This document shows positions 34,427 to 43,612 of a stretch of DNA of 64,000 bases, piece by piece. This DNA comes from Carex sylvatica (Eukaryota; Streptophyta; Magnoliopsida; Poales; Cyperaceae): assembly GCA_964058845.1 (NCBI GenBank), contig CAXKVR010000091.1, forward strand, positions 284,302 through 348,301, read 5' to 3'. The translations under genes were made by a program, and so were the position numbers. Position 1 is the stretch's first letter. The number at the start of each line of letters is the position of its first letter. The notes under the pieces are model-generated. The model worked only from the letters and a program-made list of their open reading frames with translations. It was not told where the DNA came from and ran no database searches.

Positions 34427-34918
34427 TTGCTAATAAAATGGTGGAATTCATTTTGTTTAACTCACGATTTAGGTAATAGTTGGTGTTTAAAGCTTCAATT
34501 TATGAGACAGAAATTACGGGGTTGGAATAATAATCTTAGGGCTTCTCAACGGAAAGTTAAAACTCACTTGATACATAACTTAGATAGCTATGAACATCAA
34601 GCTGATTTAGATTCTTTAAATGACTTGGATCAGCAACAGTGGCAAGAATGTCAAATAGAATTGAAACAAATATTTAGGGATGAAGAAGTCTATTGGCAGA
34701 GTAGGGCTAAAACCAAGTGGTTTCTTGAAGGTGATGCTAATACTAAGTATTTTAACATTCAAGTTTCCATTAGAAAAAAGAAAAATTATATTTTTTCCCT
34801 TATGATAGATGGTGTTTTAGTACAGGATGTTCAGTTAATTACGAAGTATATCACTCTTTTTTTCCAATATATGTTAGGGACTACTACAATTAGGAGAGTG
34901 TCGGTTCAGTCTTTGTGG
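34427..34918 (+). pseudogene. LINE ORF2: endonuclease-RT linker
   Basis: The reading contains RDEEVYWQSRAKTKWFLEGD and ANTKYFNIQVSIRKKKNYI, the conserved linker between the endonuclease and RT domains of plant LINE ORF2. It is cut by CACTA-3 at 34,919; RT resumes at 40,138. Confidence 0.85.
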
Positions 34919-34949
34919 CACTAGTACAAAAAACCCCTTCACCGACCCT

Positions 34950-35375
34950 TAACCACTGACTGTTTTAAGCAAAGCATCAGTGTTGCGTATACTACACTGA
35001 CTGTTTTTTAAAAACAGTCAGTGTTGGTGCTCAACACTGACTGTTTTAGAAAAGAGTCAGTGTTGAGCACCAACACTGACTGTTTTTAAGGCGTCAGTGT
35101 TGAGTACTAACACTGACTCCTTAAAAACAGTCAGTGTTGGTGCTCAACACTGACTCTTTTCTAAAACAGTCAGTGTTGGTGCTCAACACTGACTGTTTTC
35201 TAAAAACAGTCAGTGTTGGTACTCAACACTGACGGTTTATAAAAACAGTCAGTGTTGAGCACCAACACTGACTGTTTTAGAAAAGAGTCAGTGTTGAGCA
35301 CCAACACTGACTCCTTAAAAACAGTCAGTGTTGGTGCTCAACACTGACTGTTTTTAAAGAAACAGTCAGTGTTAG
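34950..35375. repeat. AACACTGACTG subterminal array, left
   Basis: About ten facing pairs of CACTGACTGTTTTT and AAAACAGTCAGTGTT separated by 'gggtgctc' type spacers (GTTGGTGCTCAACACTGAC). Strongly hairpin-forming. Confidence 0.9.
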
Positions 35376-35379
35376 TTCT

Positions 35380-36890
35380 TAATTATTTTTTTTTTCAAAT
35401 ATCATAATTAAAAATATATTATTTTGGTTTGAAAATTTCATTAAACACATGTAATACATTAATTTATTTAATAAAATCTTTCAAGTTTTTACAAATACGA
35501 ATTAAATAATTGATTTCAACCAGGATTTTGCGTGTGTTGACAAATTTTATAAGGGAACCAAATTAAGTAATTTGTGGATTTTTACAATACAATTAAGTCT
35601 TTTAAAATTTATAATATATTTACGAATCATGATATTTTTAAAAATAAAATAGAATTTTTCTATTGAAATTATATTAAAAAATTATTTTATATTTCAGAAT
35701 GAACAAAATTCTAATCCGATAAGATATATAAAAAAATCTCAAAAACTAAACAAACAATTGGTTTTTTTTCTTATCTTATTTTTTTAATTTTTTTTCCTTT
35801 ATATAGAATTAATTTAGACATTCAACATTAATTTATTTAAATCTAATTGTATCTAAGAAAATTATATGTTAATGTATAATATTTTGCTAACAATGTGATG
35901 AAAAAATTAATACGTTTTCAGAGAACAAATCACCAAGTATCCAGAGAGGGGATGGGTTTCGATTTTGTAAAAAATATATCTCTTAAATAAATTTCAATCT
36001 ATATAATATAATTCTATATATACAAATTATTTTGCAAACTTTTTTATTTCTCTTCCTTGCAAAATTTTTAACCCTCTACCAAAAAAAATCACCGACTATT
36101 TTGAAAAGACTGCTGGGATGTTCAAACTTGGACTTCTTAGGTACCAGATATTAATATTTTATTGTAAATTTTCTTATGACAGAAAAAAGGGGAATATAAT
36201 CAAAGAAACAAATTTAGCCCCTGTTGCTAGTTGCTACAACTTCAAATTTACAGGAAAAAATTTTATAAATACAAATTTATATCCACAAGTTAACACTTTA
36301 AATATTTCAAGTTTTTAGAAATATGAATTTAATAATTACAAGAAAATGCAAGAAGATAGAGAATCCTAAAGAAAATCACAGGTTATATGAAATGTGATTT
36401 CAACCGGGATTTTGTGTCCGTTGACAAATTTTAGGAAGGAATCCAATTAAGTAATTTGTGGATATTTTACAATACAATTAAGTCTTCCAAAATTTATAAT
36501 ATATTTTTAAACTTTAATTAGTTGTTAAGGAAGTACGTACATAAATAAATAATATGATAATATAATTTATGTTAAACAACTCTCATAAGCTCTATACACC
36601 ATCATTTAATCCTCAAATCTTAGTGTTGCATGAAGTAATACAAAAATCATACAAGAAATTTAAAAATCATTGCATCAAGCATGCAAGATATGTGTACAAG
36701 TAATAAAAAAATCGATCAAACAACAATTCATATATCAACTGTGCATGACGTGACAAAAAATTATTCTAATTAAAACAAAGTCTCTGATACCACTGCCATG
36801 AATTAACTCAATTCAAATTTGAAATATATTTCCACTTCATATGCAAAAATCTTACCAAAAAACAATTTAAAAAAAAGTCCCTAGTAGCGA
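35380..36890. other. AT-rich interior of CACTA-3 with a duplication
   Basis: No gene. A block of about 110 bases is present twice, at 35,515-35,625 and 36,392-36,510 (both contain GACAAATTTTA, AAGTAATTTGTGGAT and TACAATACAATTAAGTCTT). This implies an internal duplication of about 880 bp. Confidence 0.65.
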
Positions 36891-37125
36891 ACACTGACTG
36901 TTTTAAAAAAAAACAGTCAGTGTTAGTAGCTAACACTGACTGTTTTAGAAAAAACAGTCAGTGTTAGTAGCCAACACTGACTGTTTTAGAAAACAGTTAG
37001 TGTTAGTAGCCAACACTGACTGTTTTTGAAAACAGTCAGTGTTAGTAGCCAATACTGACTATTTTGAAAAAAATAGTCAGTATTAGTAGCCAACACTGAC
37101 TGTTTTGAAAAACAGTCAGTGATTG
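36890..37125. repeat. AACACTGACTG array, internal copy
   Basis: Six facing pairs of the CACTA-3 subterminal repeat, with spacer 'gttagtagcc', placed in the interior directly upstream of the captured exon. The spacer differs from that of the left array, so this may be the end of an earlier element or the true promoter-proximal array. Confidence 0.85.
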
Positions 37126-37590
37126 CGCTGTGAATTTTATTTCGCGGGTTTGTAACTCAAAATTTTTGGATGAGCCGCGAAAAGCATTTCCCCTTCTAAT
37201 ATTCCTTCTAAAAACTGCGAAGCACAAACAAACCCTTGCTGGCTTACTGTCTCTCTCTCGCGAAGCACAAACCCTACCCCTACCCCGCCTCAGCCTACCC
37301 CGCCTCAGCCTACCCCGCCTCAGCCTACCCCGCCTCCAGCCTCGCGCACTGCTCTATCCTTCCTCGGTTCCTCCCTACCTATGCTCAATCCCCGCCTCTC
37401 CGCCTCTCCGCCTCTCTTGCCTCCTGAGCCGTCCCCTCCCCGACCCTTTCCTAATCAGAAACGCTTTCTTAACTATCGAAGGAAAGAGAGAGAGAGAGAG
37501 TGAGATGGAGAGAGAAGAGTGCTGCAGCCAGAAGTCAAGAGGTGATGTGTCGACGCTGACTTGCTGTACCACCGCATCAGGGCCTCGCAC

Positions 37591-37704
37591 ATGTCGTCGG
37601 AGGGGTCGAGAGAGGGTAGAAGCTCGGATTCAGATTTGCTTGTTCCTTCCCCATCAGCGGCAATACTTCACCAGATTTCTTCTCTCAAAGACATGCTCGA
37701 TCAG
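37591..37704 (+). pseudogene. Captured 5' exon, unidentified gene
   Basis: An ATG at 37,591 opens 38 codons (MSSEGSREGRSSDSDLL, then ILHQISSLKDMLDQ) ending exactly at a CAG|GTTAGT splice donor. The upstream 350 bases are pyrimidine-rich with a 13-base tandem repeat (CCCCGCCTCAGCCTA type, 37,275-37,345) and 'ctctctctcgcg', like a plant 5' UTR. The leucine-heptad text suggests a coiled-coil start. I do not recognise the donor gene. It precedes the MPP10 exons in the same orientation, so a chimeric transcript is possible. Confidence 0.45.
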
Positions 37705-38017
37705 GTTAGTCCGTATCCTCTCTGGTAAAGGTTACAGGGGGTAGTTTTCAGATTCGTGACAGATTATGACGACTCATATCTCATTCTGCTTTGACTCAGT
37801 CAGGTATTTGAGTACTATTGATGTTACTTAAAGAGGCAAAATTATGAAATGTTTCTTTCACTTTGCCCCTAAGCCGAGGCAAAATTATCGGTGTTGATTT
37901 CAGAGTTTGAACTGAGTGGATGTATACAAGTATCTGGTAAATCAATTCTATCTCATGGAATTGTACAAATATAAAAAGGTGAAGTGACTAAAATGGAAAT
38001 TTGCTAATTGTAAATAG

Positions 38018-38248
38018 GTACAGCAACAACATCACTCGAAGCACTGCAGACCAAGGTGAAATCACAAAAATTGAATCTTGGTGAACATCTTATAGGGATA
38101 ATTTCACTAATGAATTTTTTTGGACGCCAATCAAATAAAGGAGCTCGGAAAAAGTCTTCCTAAAAAAAAGTTAAATTTGATGATAGACCACAAGTTAAGG
38201 AAATAGAATGTCAAGAAACTGATGATGAAAATGAAAATGTTGGTACAG
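38018..38248 (+). pseudogene. Captured exon, probably MPP10 N-part
   Basis: After an AG acceptor at 38,016-38,017 the frame reads SLEALQTKVKSQKLNLGEHL, then a TAA at 38,161-38,163, then KKVKFDD and an acidic stretch ending near a GTACAG donor. The basic-acidic layout would fit the middle of MPP10 and it precedes clear MPP10 exons, but this part alone is not diagnostic. Confidence 0.4.
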
Positions 38249-38323
38249 TTACTACTGTTTTAATTGAAGTCTATTCTTACGGGATATGAAATTATTTATA
38301 ATATTAGTATCTTGATATTGTAG

Positions 38324-38967
38324 GATGAAAATAATTTGTCGACTCATGAAAAGGAATCGACAAAATTGAGGTCCACAATAGAGGAGATGGAGAGAGCTAA
38401 TTTGGAACCCAAGTCCTGGACCATGATAGGAGAGGTTTGTTTTTATGCATGTATTACTAGTTATTATGAACTCTGAATTCATTTCTCGACTGCTATACCA
38501 AGTACAATATGCTATCGACCCATAGATACTGGTATACTACTGATACTTGTACAATCAAGGATGCCATGTTGGTACAATATTCCCACTTCCCAGTGGTTGT
38601 TTAGATTGAAGATTTAACATTTGCTTCCATTTGGTTAATATTTATTTGTATTTTATTATGAAATATAGGTGATCGCAGGTAAAAGACCTGTAAATAGTGA
38701 TATTTACTTATGTTACTGTATAGGAAATATATCTATTTTGAAATGTTATGCATGATGTTTATAGGGTCATACATGCAGTTCTTTTCTCAATGGAAAATAA
38801 TGTAGTCTTGAAATAGTTTTGCTCAGTTGCTCCAATTGCAGTTTCGGATGCGGCAATGCTAGCACCAGAGGAGATTTTTCAAGGCAAAGGTGATATCGAA
38901 GAAGAAAGAGACCTGAGTCACTTTGATAGGAAACGCAAATGTGCTAATAAGAAGCGGCAATTTAAAA
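38324..38967 (+). pseudogene. MPP10: Captured MPP10 (U3 snoRNP) gene fragment
   Basis: Three exons with introns. 38,324-38,434 reads IEEMERANLEPKSWTMIGE between TAG and GTTTGT splice sites. 38,671 to about 38,700 reads VIAGKRPVNS and then loses similarity. 38,842-38,967 reads VSDAAMLAPEEIFQGKGDIE through KKRQFK and ends at GTAACC. These are the conserved C-terminal blocks of MPP10, a U3 small nucleolar ribonucleoprotein needed for 18S rRNA processing in the nucleolus. The conserved block that follows 'RPVNS' in intact MPP10 is missing, so this is a partial, internally deleted copy. Introns show that genomic DNA, not mRNA, was captured by the CACTA. Confidence 0.75.
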
Positions 38968-39012
38968 GTAACCACCCACTTTCCTACTCCAATATATTTT
39001 TTTCAAAAAAAA

Positions 39013-39312
39013 AAAGAACCTAACCTTTCAGTTTCATTATAATTAGGTTTTCAACAATTAGAAATTTGTTTATGAGAATATTTGTGCTTGTCTATTAACC
39101 ACTGCTAACAACACCAGCAACACAGGTGCAATTGATGATGTCGAATTGTATGAGAATTATGACGATACAATGGTAATTGGAATCGATGATGACACGCTCA
39201 AGGCGTATTCGACGGTGCCTTATACACGTAACAGTTCGTCCAATGATGGGTCTTGTTCTTTGCTCCGCAAAACCTGATTATAACCAAACTGAAAGGTTAG
39301 GTTCTTTTTTTT
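39013..39312. repeat. 24-bp inverted repeat pair in CACTA-3
   Basis: AAAAAGAACCTAACCTTTCA followed by GTTT at 39,013 is matched by the exact reverse complement ending in TTCTTTTT near 39,310. About 250 bases lie between, including a short open stretch (DVELYENYDD) that I do not recognise. Confidence 0.6.
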
Positions 39313-39794
39313 TAGCCTACCAATCAATTATCATGCAAATTCAACAGATGCACGTCTGATTTAATTGTTGACATAATGTCACAAAGATTTTATTAATAAT
39401 GCTAAAAGTTGAATACATATTGCAGAACCTGGGAGCTTACGGGTTACGGCTCCATGCATGGACAAGGTGTGGGCCCTATGCGAGGCCTTCTATCGTTAGA
39501 ACCTCCCCAATGTTACCAACCTCCTCGCCACTTGTACACTATTTACTACAAATGCAATGTTGTTAATTTCAAATGCATATTTTGTTATTATGTGTTATGT
39601 AAATTTTGCTATAGCATGGTTTTTTGTAAATGAATATGTTATGTTATTAAATTGCGTGTCTTTTGTTTATGTTGTCTACGTTATTTGCATGATACTCTCT
39701 TTAATGTCAATGAATGTCGTATAGTAATATATATGGCTAGCAAAAATATGGAGGCTAGCCCCGATACAAGCAGAGCCATGCCAAAATTTTTACG

Positions 39795-40115
39795 CCAACA
39801 CCGACTCTTTTTAGGATGTATACTGACTGTTTTTTAACAGTCAGTGTAGGGTACCTACAGTGACTGTTTTTAAAAATAGTCACTGTTGGGTACCCTACAC
39901 TGACTGTTTTTTAGAAACAGTCACTGTAGGTACCCTACACTGACTGTTAAAAAACAGTCAGTGTAGGTACCCAACAGTGACTGTTTTTAAAAAACAGTCA
40001 GTGTAGGAACTATACAGTGACTGTTTTTTAACAGTCAGTGTAGGGTAACCTTTACTGGCGCCGGCTTTACTGACGTCGCTATAACAGTCGGTGTAGGGGT
40101 ATTTGAACAGTCAGT
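39795..40115. repeat. CACTA-3 subterminal array, right
   Basis: Facing pairs of TACACTGACTG and CAGTCAGTGTAGG, a variant of the left array (GTAGGGTACC spacer). Confidence 0.9.
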
Positions 40116-40187
40116 GAAGGGGTTTTTTGTACTAGTGTGGGCTGACTCATAAAATTTAACTATTGTTCAACAATAGGCTCTTGAAGC

Positions 40188-41482
40188 CCTTTTACATTAG
40201 AGGAGATTACAAAAATGGTTTTTTCATGTAATCTATCAAAGGCACCGGGACCTGATGGCTTCTCTTTTGTATTAAACATGATTTTATGAAATTAGTAGAG
40301 GCTTTTTACAATAACCAATTGGATTTGGAAAGGATTAATATGGCTTCAATTTGTTTAATACCCAAGAAAGATAATGCAATAGAGGTTAGAAATTTTAGAC
40401 CAATAAGTTTAATAAATTGTAATATGAAAATTATTATCAAATGCTTAACTGATAGACTTTCTTTTTGCATGGATGATTTGATTGACCCATCCCAAACAGC
40501 ATTCATAAAGGGTAGATTGATAATGGATAATATTGTTGTGGCGAATGAAGTGTTACATAATGTTAAATTAAAAAGGGAACAAGGTGTGCTATTTAAATTA
40601 GATTTTGAAAAGGCCTATGACTGGGTACATTGGGATTTTTGGTTGGAGGTCTTACACTTGAGAGGGTTTGGCGATAAATTTATTTCTTGGATTTCACTTC
40701 TTTTGAGTAGTGGTAAATCTTGTATAAATTTAAATGGAGAATTTGGAGATTATTTTCATTGTAAAAAGGGTTTACGCCAAGGGGATCCTCTTTCACCCCT
40801 TCTATTTAATCTTATCGCTGATGTTTTAAATAAAATTTTGTTGCGAGCTCAACGGGCAGGTTTGATACAAGGGTTAGGAAATTTTGTTAATATTGGCAAT
40901 ATACTTAATTTACATTTTGCGGATGATACATTACTTTTTTTGAAAGCTAATAGGAAAATTATTATTGTGCTTAGATGGTTACTGTTAGGTTTCGATAATT
41001 TATCAGGTTCGAAAATAAACTTTGATAAAAGTGAGATGGTACCTTTGAATATTAGTGAGGAACAGGTACAAGCCCTTGCTAATTTATTAGGATGTAAACT
41101 ATTTAAATTGCCTATTATGTACTTAGGTGTTCCGTTGCATTGGAAGAAACTTAGTAAGGTTGAATGGTTGCCTTTGATTGAGAAAATTGAAAAGCGGTTA
41201 CAAACATGAAAAGGCAAATTAATGTCAATGGAGGGGAAGGTAACTTTATTAAATTATGTGGTTTCAGCTTTCCCCTTATACTGGCTTTCATTATATAAAA
41301 TGTCAAGTAAGGTTAGGTATAAAATTGATAGGATTAGATGTAAATTTTTGTGGTTTGATGGGAACACAGTTAAGAAAAAACCATCACTAATTGCTTGGGA
41401 TAAAGTTTGTAAGAGCAAGTGTCAAGGGGGACTTGGAGTGCTAGACCTTCATAGAATGAATACTTCTCTTTTGGCAAAGTGA
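40188..41482 (+). pseudogene. LINE ORF2: reverse transcriptase
   Basis: The RT starts LSKAPGPDGF (frame lost near 40,275), resumes at 40,286 with ICLIPKKDN, RPISLINCNMKIIIKCL and FKLDFEKAYDWVHW, then GLRQGDPLSP and the catalytic LHFADDTLLF. A TGA at 41,207-41,209 replaces the Trp of the WKGK block; the frame continues to another TGA at 41,480-41,482, again at a conserved Trp. RT domain 0-7 motifs are otherwise well kept, so decay is limited. Confidence 0.92.
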
Positions 41483-42640
41483 TTATTTCGATTTTATGAT
41501 AGTAAGGAAGTAGGCACATGGAAAGATATCATTATTGAGAAATATTCCTATCCAGGAGATAAAAGAATAAAGTCTCCTTTATGGAATGATATATTAAAAT
41601 TACGTAGTTTTGTGTAGGGAAGTATTTCATGGCAGGTTGGGAACGGGGAATCAGTGCGGTTTTGGTTAGATAGATGGTGTGGAGAATCTTTGTTGTGTAT
41701 TGAATTTCCTAATTTATTTGACATTGCGTATGATAAGGATATGTCTATAGCTATTGTTTTTCATAATAGTAGATTAACTTTTTAATTAGCTAGACAATTA
41801 ACAGGTACTTACCTTACGGAATGGGTAGCCTTGGTTAATCTATTAAATTCTATTAGGTTAAGCCATATGGTAGATCAAATAGTATGGAGATGGACTCCAC
41901 ATGGTAACTTCACTGTAAATTCCCTTTACAAATTTTTAGAATATGGTGGAGTTAAGGATACAACCTACAAAAGTATTTGGAATGCTAGAATACCTTTAAA
42001 AGTTAAATTTTTTTTATGGCTAGTTAGACAGAAGCTGATTTTAACCAAAGATAGGTTGAGTAAAATGGGGTGGACAGGTGATACTCGGTGTGTTTATTAT
42101 TCCTACGAGGAAACTATTGATCATTTATTTGTGAATTGTCATTTTGCTAGATCAATTTGAAATTGAATTGCTCAATATAATAATTTCTATTTTGTGTATG
42201 ATAATATAGAAGCTTTGTGGGAGATGGACTATTGTATTCCTTTAAAAGATCCAAATATTATTGAAATTATTAGGAGTTCAGTTTTATGGAGTTTATGGCT
42301 GGATAGAAACCAAATTATTTTTCAAGGAGGACCAGTACAAGCAATGCATGTTTTAGGGTCTAAAATCTTAACGATAGCTAGATTTTGGGCTTTAAATAAA
42401 AAAATGGATCTTTCTTGTAAATTGAATCTAATTTTCCCTTGTGATTTGAAGGAATTGTTAGGGTCTACGGTGACCATTTCCATGGGGGCTCCACGGGGTT
42501 CAACCCCTATGCTTGGAATAGAGAGCAGTTCCAATGGTGATGAGGCTTCTTTTAGTGATGATTCTGAGGGATGCTGCAGCTCCATACAATCTATGGCAAT
42601 TTCTTCAGATTCTAAGATCTTTTATTCTTATTTTCTATAA
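41483..42640 (+). pseudogene. LINE ORF2: zf-RVT and C-terminal tail
   Basis: After stops at 41,480 and 41,615 the reading contains SISWQVGNGESVRFWLDRWC. 41,831-42,160 holds IWNARIPLKVKFFLWLVRQ and the zinc-binding block ending DHLFVNCHFARSI. TGA at 42,158 and 42,164 lie where Trp is expected. The C-terminal tail (42,194-42,640) has SSVLWSLWLDRNQIIFQGG and an acidic Ser-rich end. Poly(A) follows at 42,831. Confidence 0.85.
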
Positions 42641-42882
42641 CTAGAAAGATACTATCTTAGCTTTACATATGTGATGTATTAGTTTATGGTTATTGTCATT
42701 TGAGTTTATAGTGGTATTGATCAATACCAGTAGGTGACTAATTTGTATCTGGTACTAGTTTGTTGGTACCAATAAACACTGTATGAGGTTTTTTTTTTAA
42801 TGGAAATCGGTGGATGTTTCCACCTCTTTCAAAAAAAAAAAATTATTAATAGATAAATGATTAGTATGTTTTAATGTGACAG

Positions 42883-43612
42883 GTCTCCCTTTTGCAAGAT
42901 AACTGTGATGAACGAGCAACTGCTCACATAATTTATTTAGCCTATGGCCCCGATCCTCGAGTTCTTGTTTATAGTCAGTATTTCATCAATGGATTTTTAT
43001 TTCGAACAAAAGACTCTGAGAAAAATTTGGCTACACAAAACAGCAGCATCGTTGCAAGTAGTGATGCAACTTCTGGATCCATCGATTGGTATGGTGTAAT
43101 TAAAGAAATAATTGTTTTGGAGTACATGGGGAGGAGAGAAGTAGTTTTGTTCAAGTGTGACTGGTTTGAGAAGCAACCACAAGGCAGAGGCAGGAGTAGA
43201 AGTTACAAAATAGATGAATATGGTTACGTAAACATTGATGTGTCATGTCTTTATTATCAATCTGAACCCTACATCTTGGGCAATCAGGCAGAACAAGTTT
43301 ATTATGTGAAAGATGATAAAAGACCCAACTGGTGTACATTTGTGAAAACAAAACCTACAAATCTATATGCTATGCCTACTATAAATGTAGCAAAAACTGA
43401 GGAAAGGGGAGAATGATTCTAGAGAATTTATGAATTGGTCTAGAGATGATATCGCAAGAGTGAGTGTGAATGAGGACGATGTAGCTCGTATCATCCAAGA
43501 AAGTGATGCCAGTGAGAGCTCTAGTGAGAGTGAAACTGATTCTGATAGTGATGACCTTGTTTGTTCTGATGATGATTCGATACCAGGTATTTTTTCCTCT
43601 AATTTATTTTAA
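42883..43612 (+). pseudogene. CACTA-1 DUF4216 exon
   Basis: Begins after acceptor GTGACAG at 42,882. LAYGPDPRVLVYSQYFINGF and the WYGVIKEIIVLEYM / VVLFKCDWFE block match the DUF4216 module of plant CACTA transposase genes. A one-base frame change near 43,420 leads into NWSRDDIARVSVNEDD and an acidic Ser/Glu/Asp tail. This completes CACTA-1 in the plus orientation. Its 3' end was not found. Confidence 0.8.

Larger units (their letters stand above)
34919..40137. mobile_element. CACTA-3, Pack-CACTA carrying host exons
   Basis: Left end CACTAGTACAAAAAACCCC and right end GGGGTTTTTTGTACTAGTG are perfect inverted repeats. TGG flanks both sides (34,916-34,918 and 40,138-40,140). Arrays of AACACTGACTG / CAGTCAGTGTT units lie at 34,950-35,375, 36,890-37,125 and 39,795-40,115. 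No transposase is present. Between 37,591 and 38,967 it carries exons and introns of host origin, including MPP10. The perfect termini suggest recent movement. Its target was the LINE. Confidence 0.92.
34308..42842 (+). mobile_element. LINE, 5' truncated, TSD of about 19 bp
   Basis: The element starts inside the endonuclease domain (LPRIQSDHNPI near 34,360) and ends in a poly(A) tail at 42,831-42,842. The flanks AATTATTAACAGATATATG (34,289-34,307) and AATTATTAATAGATAAATG (42,841-42,859) agree at 17 of 19 bases, a typical target-primed duplication. Without CACTA-3 it is about 3.3 kb. It landed in an intron of CACTA-1 in the same orientation. Confidence 0.85.

Noticed and set aside
34950..35375. 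Regular repeats with spacers, CRISPR-like at first glance
   Set aside because: Repeats are inverted pairs with non-unique spacers in a plant transposon end; they are CACTA subterminal repeats.
36781..36796. Reverse-complement primer-site-like TGATACCA
   Set aside because: No LTR end adjoins it and it lies inside CACTA-3; a chance match to a short motif.
37130..37744. 204-codon Pro/Ser/Leu-rich ORF in CACTA-3
   Set aside because: It reads through a short tandem repeat and a pyrimidine-rich leader in a different frame from the supported exon 37,591-37,704; composition explains its length.
42322..42585. 87-codon minus-strand ORF antisense to the LINE tail
   Set aside because: Shadow of the LINE ORF2 C-terminus on the opposite strand.
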